64,000 nt of DNA from Helianthus annuus (GCF_002127325.2 NC_035447.2:24485780-24549779); one strand, 5' to 3'. Shown: positions 12,121-24,991, counted from the first letter of the stretch. Numbers and translations are program-made. Notes: generated by a model from the sequence alone, not told the origin.

Positions 12121-12480
12121 TGACACGGAGTGGGAACGTTATGATCCGTGATACATTTCTATCACTCGTGGAACACCACCGCCGGCACTTCCATAACGAG
12201 TGATACAGTATCACTCGTTATATATATAACGCGTTGAAAAACTTTGGTGATGAATGTGTATCTTGTACATTGTGCATTAATACTTGTACATTGGAATCCC
12301 ATCACTAGTGATACCACCCCCCTACATTTCTATCACTAGTGATAGAATATTGGGTGCTGACATGACATGATTTGTTTGAATAGTGGGAGTGATAGAAACT
12401 ATCACTAGTGAACCACCTCTCCTCCCCTTAAGGGTGAAATCATTGGTGGGATGGTTAGTCGAACCAAAACGTTTAGAAGC
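12121..12480. repeat. MITE-like cluster of inverted repeats
   Basis: The words ATCACTAGTGAT and ATCACTCGT recur in both orientations (12160-12225, 12300-12350, 12385-12405). Separate palindromes built on TATCACTAGTGATA are seen. This resembles a degraded miniature inverted-repeat transposon, but I could not fix matching ends or a target duplication. Confidence 0.35.
12193..12221. repeat. Perfect 13-bp-arm hairpin
   Basis: ATAACGAGTGATA, three bases (CAG), then TATCACTCGTTAT form a perfect inverted repeat of 29 bp. It lies in the MITE-like cluster and is probably part of that element and not a terminator. Confidence 0.6.
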
Positions 12481-13256
12481 CAAAATTAGGTCTAGTACTA
12501 GTGATCTAAATAAGGAATTGATTAATTGAACTACAATCAACTTAAATATTAGGACCTATATATGAACTGTACGTAGAGGAATATTTTATTTGCCAGCATG
12601 CATCAACTACAGTTGCACCCTTTGAAATTTGAATGCTGAACTAAATCTGGGTATTAGGTACTGACACTTGGATTCAATCTTTTTTTCTTTTCTTGTTTTC
12701 TTTTTGTTTTAATATTTTAAGTGAGATCAATAATCTTGACATAGTTAATCATAGTAAATAGATTGTAAGCATGTTTCTTTTGTCTGAATAAGTAAATTAT
12801 ATTACATATATGGGAAAACTCTATATGATATATTTATTTTTCTGATTAAAACAGTAGTATGCATGAATATGAAACTTGAGTTTTAGGAATTTGGTCATGC
12901 ATCTATATATTCATGTTACCAATGGGCATTCTGATTTCTGAAAAAAGGTGCTAAAGTGAGTTAACAGTGTTAATGCACAAAGTAGAAATGATTAAGAACC
13001 GAAAGATTAATCTACGATGAAAATTGGAAATATTATCGAAGCACAAAGGACCAAGAGAACATGATAACCACTTGCCTAATCATGGGTAGAAAGAAAAGCC
13101 TATATTTTTTGCATCAAGGTCAACATCATTGTCACATCCAACTATTCTGAATAAAAGACCTGATTCTTCATCAAGATGACTTACACGGTTTAGGGTCGAT
13201 TCAACCTTTTGGAGGACTTAAAACAATTTCTAAAGGCTCAAACTATTGGCACATCA
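12481..13256. other. AT-rich spacer, no gene seen
   Basis: No reading frame or repeat stands out between the MITE-like cluster and the large palindromic element. Confidence 0.4.
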
Positions 13257-13484
13257 AAGGTGCTTATTTGCACACTTTAGGGTTTATATACGCTGTGCAT
13301 AGACATATACACAGCGTATAGATTTGCATAAAAATCAGTGTCTGACTGAGTTCAGTTTTGATCTGGTTGCTCCTATACGCAGCGTATATAAAGGGTCAAA
13401 AAGACAATATTTTATAAATGTTTCAAAAAAAACCACCTTTTATATACGCTGCGTATATATAGGTCTATATGCAACGTATATAAA

Positions 13485-13682
13485 GGGTCAAAAAGACAAT
13501 TTTATCCTTGGTTTGGGCTACGTATAGCCCCCAATCCAGGGGTAAAATGATCTTTTCATCCAAACTAGCCCCACATATACGCCACATACAGGGCTATATG
13601 CGGCGTATAGTAAAAAAGACCATTTTACCCCTGGATTGGTGGCTATACGCAGCCCAAACCAGGGGTAAAAATTGTCTTTTGA
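13485..13682. repeat. Long hairpin in palindromic element (copy 1)
   Basis: Arms of about 70 bp at 13485-13557 and 13613-13682 are inverted copies, with shared words TTTGGGCT, CCAATCCAGGGGTAAAAT and GTCTTTT. The roughly 55-bp loop carries further TATACGC-type words. ACCCCTGGATTGG and its mirror are the most conserved core. Confidence 0.7.
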
Positions 13683-13859
13683 CTATTTATATACGCTGCG
13701 TATAGGTCTATACGCAGCGTATATAAATGGTGGTTTTAAAAAAAAAACATTTATACAATATTAATCATCTTAGTAAAGTTTAATAAAAAAAGTTTTCTAT
13801 TTTAAGTAAATAAAAAAGTAAGTATTTCTTACAAACTTTTTTATACAACATTAATCATT

Positions 13860-14570
13860 TTTATACGATAAATATTGTATCGTACCGTATAGGTGTAGTA
13901 TAGGTCACGTATTGACCTCGTATACGCCTATAAGTGTTATATCGTATCGTATAGTGTAGTATATGTCCCGTATAGGTGTAGTATCGTATAGTATAAGTCC
14001 CGTATAAGCCTTGTATAGAACTATAGATGTAGTATCGTAGGCATATACAAGACCTATAAGGGACCTATATGAGACTTATACTACACTATACGATATGATA
14101 TAACACCCGTATAGGCCTATAGGTGTAGTATAGGTCTCTCATAGTACTATAGGTGTGGTTTAGGTCCCGTATAGACTTATAGTCATATACAAGACCTATA
14201 GAGAACCTATACGAGACTTATACTATACACTATACAATACGATACGATACTATAGGATACTATACAACACCCATATAAGCCTATAGGTGTACTATAGGTC
14301 CCTTATAGGCCTATAATGCGGTTTAGGTCCCGTATAGGCCTATAGGCACATACAAAAACTACAGGGAACCTATATGAGACTTATACTACACACTATACGA
14401 CACGATACTATATGATACGATATAATATGATACAATACTATAGGATAACATAGAACACTCGTATAGGCCTATAGGTGTAGTATAGCTCCTATATAGGCCT
14501 ATAAGCATATACAAGACCTATACGAAACTTATACTATACACTATACGATACGATATGATACTTACAAATG
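13860..14570. repeat. CGTATAG/CCTATAGG word array 1
   Basis: Short words GTATAGGCCTATAGG, TGTAGTATAGGTCCC and their mirrors (GGGACCTATACTACA) alternate in both orientations for 700 bp, with TATCGTATCGTATAG-type tetramer and pentamer slippage. The GGCCTATA core is itself nearly palindromic, so the whole array can fold at many points. Confidence 0.7.
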
Positions 14571-14775
14571 TTTTTTAAAGTACTCATTATAGAACTTTGC
14601 TAAAACAATAAATAATTTATAAAATTGTTTCCTAACAAAAAAAACCTTTATATATCCTGTGTATAGACCTATACGCGGTGTATATAAAGGGTCAAAAAGA
14701 CAAATTTACCACAAGTTTAGGGTAAAAAACTACCCTTTATATACGCTGCGTATAGGCCTATATGCAGCGTATATA

Positions 14776-14985
14776 AAGGGTAAAAAGACAATTTTACCCC
14801 TGGTTTGGGTTGCATATAGCCCCCAATCCAGGGGTAAAATGGTCTTTTTTACTATACGTCGTGTGTAGCCCTGTATGTGGCGTATATGTGGAGTAACTTT
14901 GGTAAAAAGACCATTTTACCCCTGGATTGGGGGCTATACGCAGCCCAAACCAGGGGTAAAATTGTCTTTTTGACCCTTTATATAC
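14776..14985. repeat. Long hairpin in palindromic element (copy 2)
   Basis: Arms at about 14776-14850 and 14901-14985 match as inverted copies and match the 13485-13682 hairpin in the same order. CCAATCCAGGGGTAAAATGG and its mirror are the core. Divergence between the two hairpins is modest, so the dimer is not very old. Confidence 0.7.
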
Positions 14986-15149
14986 GCTGTGTATAGACCT
15001 ATACACAGTGTATATAAGGGGTGGTTTTTTAGAAGAATTTATACAATATTAATCGTTTTAGTAAAGTTTTATAAAAAAAAAGGTTTCTATTTTAAAAAAT
15101 TTATACAATATTAATCGTTTTATACAACATTAATCATTTTTATACGATA

Positions 15150-16190
15150 AATATCGCATCGTATCGTATCGTATAGAACAATAGATGTAGTATCGTAGGC
15201 ATATACAAGACATATAAAGGACCTATACAAGACTTATACTACACTATACGATACGATATAACACCCGTACAGGTCTATAGGTGTAGTATAAGTCTCGTAT
15301 AGTACTATAGGTGTGGTTTATATCCCGTGTAGGCCTATAGGAATATACAAGACTTATAGGGAACCTATACGAGACTTATACTATATACTATACGAAACGA
15401 AATGAAACGATACTATAGGATACCATACAACACCCGTATAAGCCTATAGGAGTAGTATAGGTCCCTTATAGGCCTATAGGTGTGGTTTAGGTCCCGTATA
15501 GGCCAATAGGCACATAGAAAACCTATCGGGAACATATATGAGACTTATACTACACATTATACGATATGATACTATATGATACGATACAATACGATACGAT
15601 ACTATAAGATAGTATAGGCCTATACGGGACCTAAACTACACATATACGAGACCTATAAGCCTATACGGGACCTAAAGTACACATATAGTTCTATACGAGA
15701 CTTATACTACACCTATAGGCCTACGTGGGACCTATACTACATCCGTAGGCCTATACGAGACCAATAAGCCTATACGAGACCTATACAAGACTTATACTAC
15801 ACCATATGATACGGTACTACACCTATAGGCCTATACGAGACGATACTACACATATATGCCTATACATAACTTATACTACACTATATGATACGATACGATA
15901 CCATACCATACCATATGATACAATATTATACTAGATGTTTGGGCTTATACGAGATTTATACTACACTATATTATACGATACTACATCCATAGACCTATAC
16001 GAGACCTATATTATACGATACGATAGAATACTTAACAATGCTTTTTACTACACTATACGATACGATAGGATACAATATTATATTACACGTATAGGCCTAT
16101 AAGAGATTTATACTATACTATATGATACGATAGTACATCCATAGGCCTATACGAGACATATATTATACAATACGATGTAATACTTAACAT
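15150..16190. repeat. CGTATAG/CCTATAGG word array 2
   Basis: This is the second, longer array of the same words as 13860-14570, preceded in both cases by TTATACAATATTAATC and followed by TTTGCTAAAACAATAAAT. The matching boundaries show that the arrays are parallel parts of a duplicated unit. Copy number differs, as expected from slippage. Confidence 0.7.
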
Positions 16191-16445
16191 TGTTATTATT
16201 TATCTTTTTCTAAAAGTTATTTATTATAAAAGTTTGCTAAAACAATAAATAGTGTATAACAATGTTTCTTAAAAATCCACCCTTTCTATACATTGCGTAT
16301 AGGCCTATACGAGGCGTATATAAAGGGACAAATTCCCACATCATATCAGAGATTCTCTTGGAAATTGGAAAAGGTAGCTATACGTCGCATATAGACCTAT
16401 ACGCGGCGTATATAAAGCTAGGTTTGGTGTGCAAATATGCACACT

Positions 16446-17299
16446 CCTCCACTCTATCTCTTTCTATATATACATAGAGGGAGATAGAGTAAAAAAGGGT
16501 GTGGAAATAAGATTTAGGGGTGTGGGAATAAGATTAGCCTTTCTAAATCAAGGTCTTTTTCGTAAAAAAATAGAATCCTAACATGTGAAAATATAATGAT
16601 TGATACTAATATGTATTGTATGTGATTATTTAAAAGACACACAATCACACATGTTAGACTAAGTTTCAGGTAAAAGAAAAACCTTTTAGTATGCTAATAA
16701 CTTATTCTTTCTTTGTCAAAAGCTAAAAACTAAACGAAGTTTAACCAACAGAAAATTTAAAAGACCGAGAGCTGAGATTGTGATCAAAAAGGAGAAATCT
16801 AAATCAAACGAAAAATTCTAACTAAAAAATTAGGAGCTCCAAGTCTCAACTTATTTTCTTATATAGTCGAACAACCCTCGCAAAGCCATCGTCTTCCTAG
16901 TTTAAATGATTAAACTATTCAGAACTTGTCAGCAGCATCCATGGCATCTCTACAACAAAATGTAGGACCAAAAACTAAGCACGGGATGGAAATAAATAGA
17001 GTGTTGTGAAGATTGTGAAGGTTGAGGGATCATAAGGGGGCGGTAATATAAATGGGATGAAAAATAAATATTTTGACCATTTTTTTAACAAAATATTCAA
17101 TGGCTTTCAATGTAGATCTTTGTTTTCTAGTTTAAAGTGGGAGAGATTATGTGACTTTAATGTTTGAGATTTAATTTTGCAACATTAGGATTGAGAGTAT
17201 TGTACGAGTTTGCATGCAAGGGTTTGGAGCAGGAAATATATACACAAAGACAATACACTTTGATACAAGAAGAATGAATAAAATACAAAAAAATGTCTG
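16446..17299. other. Spacer, no gene seen
   Basis: AT-rich sequence between the palindromic element and a copia remnant. It may include a decayed copia 3' end, but no LTR boundary can be fixed. Confidence 0.4.
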
Positions 17300-20200
17300 C
17301 TTCCTGAAGCTTGGTCGGAACAAAGCAAGTATATAATTTCCCAGAAGAGACAAGTTCACGAACAAGTGATAATCTAACTCAATTTGTTTGGCACGATTGT
17401 GAGAGACCGGGTTTTGTGGGAGAAATAGAGCGCTTTTGTTGTCACATAATAATGTTGGGCGATCAAAAGGTAAAGCATGTAACTCACGTAAGAGGCGACT
17501 AATTCAAACAATACCAGCAGCAGTGTTGGCCATAGAACTATATTCAGACTCATAACTTGAATAAGCAATACTAGGTTGTTTCTTAGCACTCCAGGACACA
17601 AGATTGCCACCTAAGAAAATCTGGTAACCATAAGTCTAAGTGGAGCGCAAGTGTCAACACAGCGGGCCAGTCGGCATTAGAGTATCCAAGTATGGTAGTT
17701 TTCGCAGCTTTAGAGAAAGTCAGACCAAAGGCCATAGTGCCTTTGACATAGCGGAGGATGTGTTTCACCTGTTGAAAGTGTGTAGTGGTTAGAGCCTGAA
17801 GAAACTGACTACCGGATTCACTACATATGAGAGTCTGGGCAAGTAATAGTGAGATACTGAAGAGCCCCATCGAAAGATCTGTAAGTAGTGTGATCATGAA
17901 AGGGATCTCTAGTGCTAGTAAGAGACTCATTCACTGCAAGAGGCGTGTGAACGGGGTTGCACTCAAGGTCAGCACGGGTAAGAATGTCATGAGCATACTT
18001 GGAGTGACTCATAAATAGACCATCGGTAGTGCGAGTGACTTCAAGTCCAAGACAAAAACTGAGATCACTCAGATCTTTAATGGCAAACTCGTTGTTGAGA
18101 CATGTGACAAAGGTGGGACATGTTGGTCTCATCGTTATTTGTTAAGATTAAGTTATCTACATAGATAAGGACATATAAGACATACGAGTCTTGTTTGAAT
18201 ATGAATAAGGGTGGGTCAGCCCAACTCCAAACAAACACAATGTCAAGTAAAAATATGTTGATCCGTTGGAACCAAGCACGAGGAGCTTGCTTAAGGCCAT
18301 AAAGAGCTTTATTCAACAAGTACACATGACTAGGAAAATGCGGGTTTTCAAACCCTGGAGGTTGTTCCATATGGACACGCTCAGAGATGTGTCCATGAAG
18401 GAAGGCATTGTTAACATCTAGTTGATGAAGCTTCCAGCCATGAATAACTACCAAAGAGAGAACAACCCGAATAGGGAGGCCTTGAAAACAAGACTAAAGG
18501 TGTGAGAATAATCCAAACCAGGCATTTGACTAAAGCCTTGAGGGATGAGATGCGCCTTATGTCCTTCAATGGTTCCATCTGATCGATATTTTGTACGAAA
18601 CAACCACCTGGAACAAACAACGTTTTGATTGTTGGGCCGAGGAACGAGAGTCCTAGTATTATTACAAAGAGCTGAAAGTTCCTTATGCATGGCTTCAACC
18701 CAATGCGGATGTTTGCTTGCAAATTTAAACCCCTTAGGTTCAGTTTGAGAAAAAAAAGGCAAAGTATAAATTGTGAGAATCAAGGTGTGCAAGATTGAAA
18801 TGAGACTTTGGTTTAAATATGCGGCTTTAGGACGAGTAACCATGGGGTGGGTTTAGTGGTGGAAGCTGTGGGATGTGGTGTTGTTTTAGTTTGGGCTAAA
18901 GGAGCTACATGATGGGCTGATTCGGAGGGAGTTGGGTTTGAGAGGGGTCGTGTTGCGTCGAAGGAGAGACAAGAGGGTGCTAAGGATAGGCTGGAGATGA
19001 TACGAGTTCGGAAGCAGGCGAGGTTTGGGTTATTTAAGTGTGGACTATGATAGTAAAAGGTAGGGAGGTATGGGTTAGTAAGTGGGGCTGAGGAGGATCC
19101 AAAGGATATGAGGGCGGAATGGGGTGAGTTTGGGCTGGAGTAGGTGGGGTGGTGGATTGGACTTGGGTGAGTGGGTAGGAAAAATGTGTAGAGGTTCACA
19201 ACAGTGGGTACAAGGGGTTGTGATATTTTTAGGTGTAATCGGTGAGGTATTCTTGGGTGGTAGGTGTGAAGTAGAAATATTGAGATCCGAGAAAGTATAC
19301 CACGGAAAGGAAGATAAGTCTGAGGTGGAGGTGTCCCCCTTTAATGGTAAGGTGTGCTCATCAAATCGCGCATGACGGGTGATTTAGATACGCGAGGTAT
19401 TTGAGTCAAGGCATTTGAAGCCTTTGTATTTAGTACAATAGCTGAAAATTTGTGTCCGGAAAATTTGTGCTCATCAAAAACCCAAAAATTATTATAAAAT
19501 GGTTTCTTGAGAAATAACACCTCAAAGGGTGATATGTCATCCAAAACTTTAGTGGGTAGTCGACTAATAAAATTTACCACAGTATTAAAGGCATGTACCC
19601 AATATGATGGAGAAAGATTACTATTGAAAAGGAGTGCTCAACCCATCTCAACAATATGTCTATGCCTTGTTTCGGCTTGTTCATTTTGTTGGAGAGTATA
19701 TGGACAAGATATTCTATGAAAAGTGTCATTATCATCAAATAATTGTTTAACACGATGATTAAGGAACTCGGTGCCTCTGTCGCTTTGAAAAACTTTAACT
19801 TTTCCTGAAAATTGAGTTTGGGTGAACCACATAAATGTTGCTAAAATAATATCGAACTTGGATTTAGTCTTTCGTGGATAAAACCACTTGAATCGCGAGA
19901 AGTTATCTACAAAAACAACATATTATCTATATACTTCCATAGTTGAAACTGGAGAAGGGCCCCGTAAGTCACAGTGAACCAAATCCAAAGGAAAACGTGC
20001 TCGACTTTTATTAATAGAAAATGGTAAACGGTGTCCTTTAGACATTTAACAAGGACACATTATTGGTTTAGTCAAAATAGACGAGAGTTGCAATAACCCA
20101 CTTTTATTCAAACATAAGATAGTGTCAAAAGAAACATGTCCAAGATGATAGTGCCATAGTTCATAAGATGCCTTAGGTGATATTGCCAAAGTTGAGGAAA

Positions 20201-20330
20201 AAGCTTTAGGACCCGTATGCAACACATAGAGGCAGTCTTCATGTCAACCTTGAGCCACCACCATTTTCGTTATGCAGTCCTGAATATAAAAATAAGGTTG
20301 GGAGAACAAAACGTCCAAATGATTATCAGT
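17300..20330 (-). pseudogene. Ty1/copia polyprotein remnant A
   Basis: A retrotransposon pol gene can be followed on the minus strand in the normal order. Gag-pre-integrase lies near 20150-20050 (HYHLGHVSFDT). Integrase follows at about 20000-19340 (VFQSDRGTEFLNHRVKQLF, CPYTLQQNEQAE). A proline/serine-rich linker spans 19199-18813, then reverse transcriptase 18840-17830 (VNNAFLHG, YGLKQAPRAW, YVDN) and RNase H 17930-17380 (HILRYVKGT, ADWP). The reverse transcriptase active site reads YVDN in place of YVDD, and many frameshifts and stops break it. Gag and LTRs are not recognisable. It is dead and of one lineage throughout, so it looks like a single decayed insertion. Confidence 0.87.
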
Positions 20331-20643
20331 TGTAAGTTTTCTTATAGACATAAATCAAATCCCAAACATGAAAATTAAGCATGGGTTGGTTAACTCAAAT
20401 TGATGGAGGCAAGTTTATGTGTTGAAATCAAAAGAATTTTTTTTCATGACCTGCTTTTTCAGCATCGAAAAATGTAACATCGAATCTTTCAAATTTTAGG
20501 GTGTTACATACATGGAGATTTATGATATAACATGAAACTAATCATCAAATGATTGATTTGATTTCCTTTAACCATTCACTCTAACTGGCTCACAATTTCA
20601 TACTTTAGGCTAGTAAATAATTTTTGACATGACATGATAAAGA
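20331..20643. other. Spacer between copia remnants
   Basis: No domain seen. It may hold the decayed gag end of remnant A or flanking DNA. Confidence 0.3.
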
Positions 20644-20785
20644 AATTGGAACCATATGTTGTTTTCTTCTATTGATTCAATCGATATTTGTATACAGAAG
20701 AAACCAAGATAAAAGGAAATAGCAATATCTTAATAACTATAAAAAGATCACACCCAATATATGCACTAAAATAAACAATTCCAAT
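20644..20785 (-). repeat. Probable 3' LTR of copia remnant B
   Basis: It follows the RNase H stop of remnant B on the minus strand. A purine-rich AAGGTGGAGTA precedes it like a polypurine tract, and the block is bounded by TTGGAA and TTCCAA inverted ends. About 140 bp is short but within the copia range. There is no second copy in the window for comparison. Confidence 0.45.
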
Positions 20786-22235
20786 ACTCCACCTTAAGTT
20801 AGAGCGTGTAACTTGCGAACGCCCAACTTGCCTAGTAATATTTGCAACTGATAAGAACCAAGAAATTTAGTAAGTAAGTCTACAGTTTGTAATTTTGAAT
20901 GAACATGCATGGGAATAATATCTTTTGACTCAATGTGTTCTCGAACAAAATAGCAATCCATTTCAACGTGTTTAGTTCGTTCATGAAACACTGGATTGTT
21001 TGCTATGTGTCGCACAGCTTGATTATCACATAATAATTGGGCTGGGGTATCTTGTGGGACTTCCAACTCCTTAAGCAACCAACAAACCCATAATACTTTA
21101 CTGATTGTCGTTGCCAAAGCCCTATATTCTGCTTCAGCTAATGATTGGGAAACGTCGGACTGTTTCTTTGATTTCCAAGAGATGGGTGCTCCCCTATTAA
21201 GAGTAAATACCTGGTTCTTGAGCATCTACTACAGGGGCATCCAAGCCAATCTGCATCAGAGTATGTGATGAGTTGCATTCCCTTTTTGTTAGGAAATAGG
21301 ATTCCCTGTCCCGATGTACTCTTCAAGTACCGTAAAACTCTATGAACGGCATCCAAATGATTCTTTCTAGGATCTGCCACGAACTGACTAAGCACATTCA
21401 CTAAGTAGGCTATGTCAGGTCGTGTGGCGTGTAGGTAAAGTAAACGATCAACGAGTCTCCTATATTGATTTGCATCAACCTTGTCTTCTTCATCCCCTTT
21501 GTCAAGTTTCAAGTTTTGTTCCATTAGGAAGGAGCTTGGATGTAACCCTTGAAAGTCGCTATCTTTAAGTATATCTAGGGTGTATTTTCGTTGGCTGAGA
21601 ACAAGACCTTCTGATGTTCTTGCAACTTCTATGCCCAAAAAAATATTTCAAGGTACCGAGATCTTTGATGTCGAATTCCTTATATAGATGAGATTTTGTT
21701 TGTTGTATTTTCTCGATGTTTTTGCCCATGATGATTACATCATCAACATAAATCAATGCCACCACAAAAACATTCAAGCATTTGTAGATAAACAAGGAAT
21801 GATCTGATTTAGACTGTTTGTAATCCAGACTAATCAGTGACATGGTGAACCTGTGATACCAATTCCTTGAAGCTTGTTTTAAACCATAGACAGACTTCTT
21901 GAGTTTGCAAAATCTTGTGTCGTTTGCATTAGCAAATCAACTCAGTATTTTCATGTAAATTTATGCTTCTAAATCTCCGTGTAGGAAGGCATTATTAGTG
22001 TCAAGTTGTTGGATTTCCCATCCCCGTTTTACAGGTACGGCTACAAGGGTTCGGACTGTAACAAGTTTGGCAACCAGGGCAAATGTATCATGGTAATCAA
22101 CTCCTTCCATTTATGTATAGCCTTTAGCCACAAGTCTCGCCTTGTACCTCTCTACTTCTCCATTTGGTTTCAACTTGATCTTGTATACCCATTTGGAATC
22201 AATAGCTTTCTTCCCATTTGGAACTTGATGTGTGT
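20786..22235 (-). pseudogene. Ty1/copia polyprotein remnant B (RT-RNase H)
   Basis: Reverse transcriptase starts at the 22235 edge with GKKAIDSKWVYKIK, then has [19 protein letters not shown] and YGLKQASRNWYHRF. It continues through 21843-21565 with an intact YVDD catalytic motif and FDIKDLGTLKYFFG. RNase H follows with RRLVDRLLYLHATRPDIAYL, HRVLRYLKST and SDADW. The end at 21225-20794 has SLAEAEYRALA, HVEMDCYFVREH and LLTKFL. Frameshifts near 21640 and 21200 and an in-frame stop break it. Everything upstream (gag, integrase) is missing beyond the TGTGACACCC element that begins at 22236. The YVDD and fewer breaks suggest it is younger than remnant A. Confidence 0.9.
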
Positions 22236-23603
22236 TGTGACACCCGGCTATTTTGAGCATGTATTGTACTAGTGTGACACGTGTTATGAATATATGAAGG
22301 CACTAAATTGTTAAATATGTCATTAATATGAGGTATTTGAAGTATTGATAAACCCAACTCTGTTATAAATTACGTTAGCAATAATAAGATAAACGCTTAT
22401 CACGTAACGAACAAAATGCGAAATGAATGTCGGTGACCGCCCGGATAATGTTAAAATCAAAAAAAACATCCCATTATGATTAAAATCCTTTTTTTAATCA
22501 TGTTCGTGAAGAAAAATTTTATTAAAACGCTTAAAATCCTTATTTTGCGAATTTAAGCGCGTACTTCGCAATACCGTGCGAATACTGTTAAATACAGACA
22601 ATGCAGCCAGTCTAGGCGAACGAAATATTGTTTAGAAATATTATGGCAAGTTAATTTTTATAGAATGATAAAAATAATTTTAAACGCCTAAAACGTAGTT
22701 AAAACGCGAAATAAAATACCTGGTAGTCAGTTAAATAAATGTTTCTTGCATGAGTAAGTATATGTATAGGATTCAAGAGAGAGAATCTGTGTGTATAGGG
22801 CAAGGTGGCGGCACCTTGTGTGCCCACCAAACCCATATTGTGCCATGTGTTGCAATTGTAGGAACATGATTACAAAATTTCTTACACTCAACATAAATCA
22901 AAAAATCCAAGAATCAACTTTTCAAAAACCTTTCTTCTTCTCTCTTAGAACATCTTGGCCGAAACACACACATACACACATCCTTTCAGAATTTCAAACT
23001 TATTTCTTTGAAGATCATGGCCATTTCAAGTTAGTTTCAAGCTTGTTTGAAGATTTAAAGGTGATTTCAAGGAGGAACAAGCTTATAATCATCAAAAATC
23101 TCATCATAAACCCACTTTTGTTCTTGAAAGGTATAAAACTTTTATCACTTTTAAACTTGTTTCTTGATGATGATTATGATGATAGCATGACTCTCAAATA
23201 CTTGGATTCTCACAACTCTTGGAAACTAAACAACAAATTATTTTTATCAAAATAAAAATGAAATTATATGTGTGTATGTATATGAGTCATGGGTGTGTGT
23301 GTGTATGGATTAGAGTTTGTATTTTGAGTTTTGATTAAAAAGGTTCTTGGAAGATGATTGTTTGAATGATCAAAATGGATATATATATGAAAGTATGTAT
23401 GTATATATGGCCAAAAATATATGCATGTATGGTAATTTTTGTGTTTTGATTGTTAGTTGATTATTGATTTATAAGAATCTTGGAAAGTATGCATGTTCAA
23501 ATCAAAAGGGTTTTAATAAAAGTGTCATATAAAAGTCTCATGATTTGAAGTGAATATAAAAAAAAGTGAAATTTTGGAAGTTATATGTGTGTATAAATGA
23601 ACC

Positions 23604-23756
<153 letters not shown>

Positions 23757-24903
23757 TATAATTATGTGGGTTTGTTTGCATGTTCATAAATGTGAAGAAT
23801 GTTACATGCATTTGATGATTGTAATGACTGATGGATGATTGAACAAGGATTATGATTTGAATACTTTAAAAGATCATAATAAATGTAGGATGAGTGTATT
23901 TAATCTTGTATGGTGATGATGAAGTGAATGTGCATTAGATGTTTGTACATAAGCTTGCATGATGATTTAATGATCATAAGAGAATGAAAATGATATGGTA
24001 TGATGAAAATACATACAAATCAGAATATAAACTTACAAAACTGATGTTATATGATTTGTTCTGATGTTATAAAATTTTGTCATAAACTTGGTAGCTTTGC
24101 ATGTTGTACATGTTGCTTAAACAGTAGTAAAATGGGTGAAATTGCATGATTGTGTGGTATACATGAGACCTGCACTATCATGGGTATAATTACCATTTTA
24201 ATCATTCGATAACATGTGTTATGTTAAAATATAAAGTCGTGATGATTTGGGATGGCATTGGTAAAGTTCGGTACAAGACTATGCGTTAAAAACGGTAAAA
24301 ATCGGCTTTTAAAGTGATTTTTGCAAAAATGTTTTAAATCAGATTATAAACTGATATTTTTATAATAAATATAAGTATTTTAACTTATGTTAAGTATCTT
24401 TGGTGTTTGATTAGTCATACATGACATCCGACGCCCGAAAACGTTACCGAAAAACGTTAAAATACGCATATTTCAACGTACGCGAAAATGGATGTTTAAG
24501 GTTGAACTTTTTGTGTTAAAAAGTGGTATGTAAATATGAATATGAATAATGTGATTAGTTAAGTGCATACATGATGATATTCATTAATACTATGTTTAGG
24601 CGTTTGTGCGATAAAAACGGTAAACTAGGTCAAAAATCACGTTATGTGCGTAAATTGTGATGAGCATGAAAATAATGCCTAGGTTAACTTGATGAGTTAT
24701 TTGGCATTTAAGTGTTTAATAATGAAAATGTGTGAAATGATGTAATACATGAGTTACGATATATGTCGAATATGTCCATACTTATGCATATATATTACGA
24801 AGCACAAATCGTAGATATATTGCAAATAAGTAGACATAATAACGAATAAAGGGTCACCAATAAAATTGTTCAAATCGCAAAAATCTTAATATGTATATAT
24901 ATG

Positions 24904-24904
<1 letters not shown>

Positions 24905-24988
<84 letters not shown>
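24905..24988. repeat. Compound (AC)n(AT)n microsatellite
   Basis: About 17 AC repeats run directly into about 25 AT repeats. Confidence 0.97.

Positions 24989-24991
<3 letters not shown>

Larger units (their letters stand above)
13257..16445. mobile_element. Palindromic foldback-like element, 3.2 kb
   Basis: The two ends are inverted copies: the left reads GGTGCTTATTTGCACAC then TTTATATACGCTG; the right, read backwards, gives GTGTGCATATTTGCACAC then TTTATATACGCCG. Inside are at least seven palindromes of about 38 bp of the form TATATACGCTGCGTATAGG plus its mirror, centred for example on 13707, 14670, 14757 and 14998. There are also two long hairpins and two arrays of CGTATAGGCCTATAGG-like words. 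Blocks repeat directly with a period of roughly 1.3-1.6 kb, so the element is about dimeric. No coding capacity is visible. It behaves structurally like a foldback transposon; I do not recognise the family and found no target duplication. Confidence 0.65.

Noticed and set aside
13860..14570. CRISPR-like look of regularly repeated short words
   Set aside because: Repeats vary, spacing is irregular, orientation alternates and the DNA is plant nuclear.
13324..15006. Several 60-70 codon frames with repeated YIKGSKRQ-like words
   Set aside because: They are shadows of the palindromic repeats and appear on both strands.
22791..23255. 154-codon plus-strand frame
   Set aside because: It starts without a proper ATG context inside LTR-like sequence, has biased low-complexity content and shows no domain. 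Length alone is not enough.
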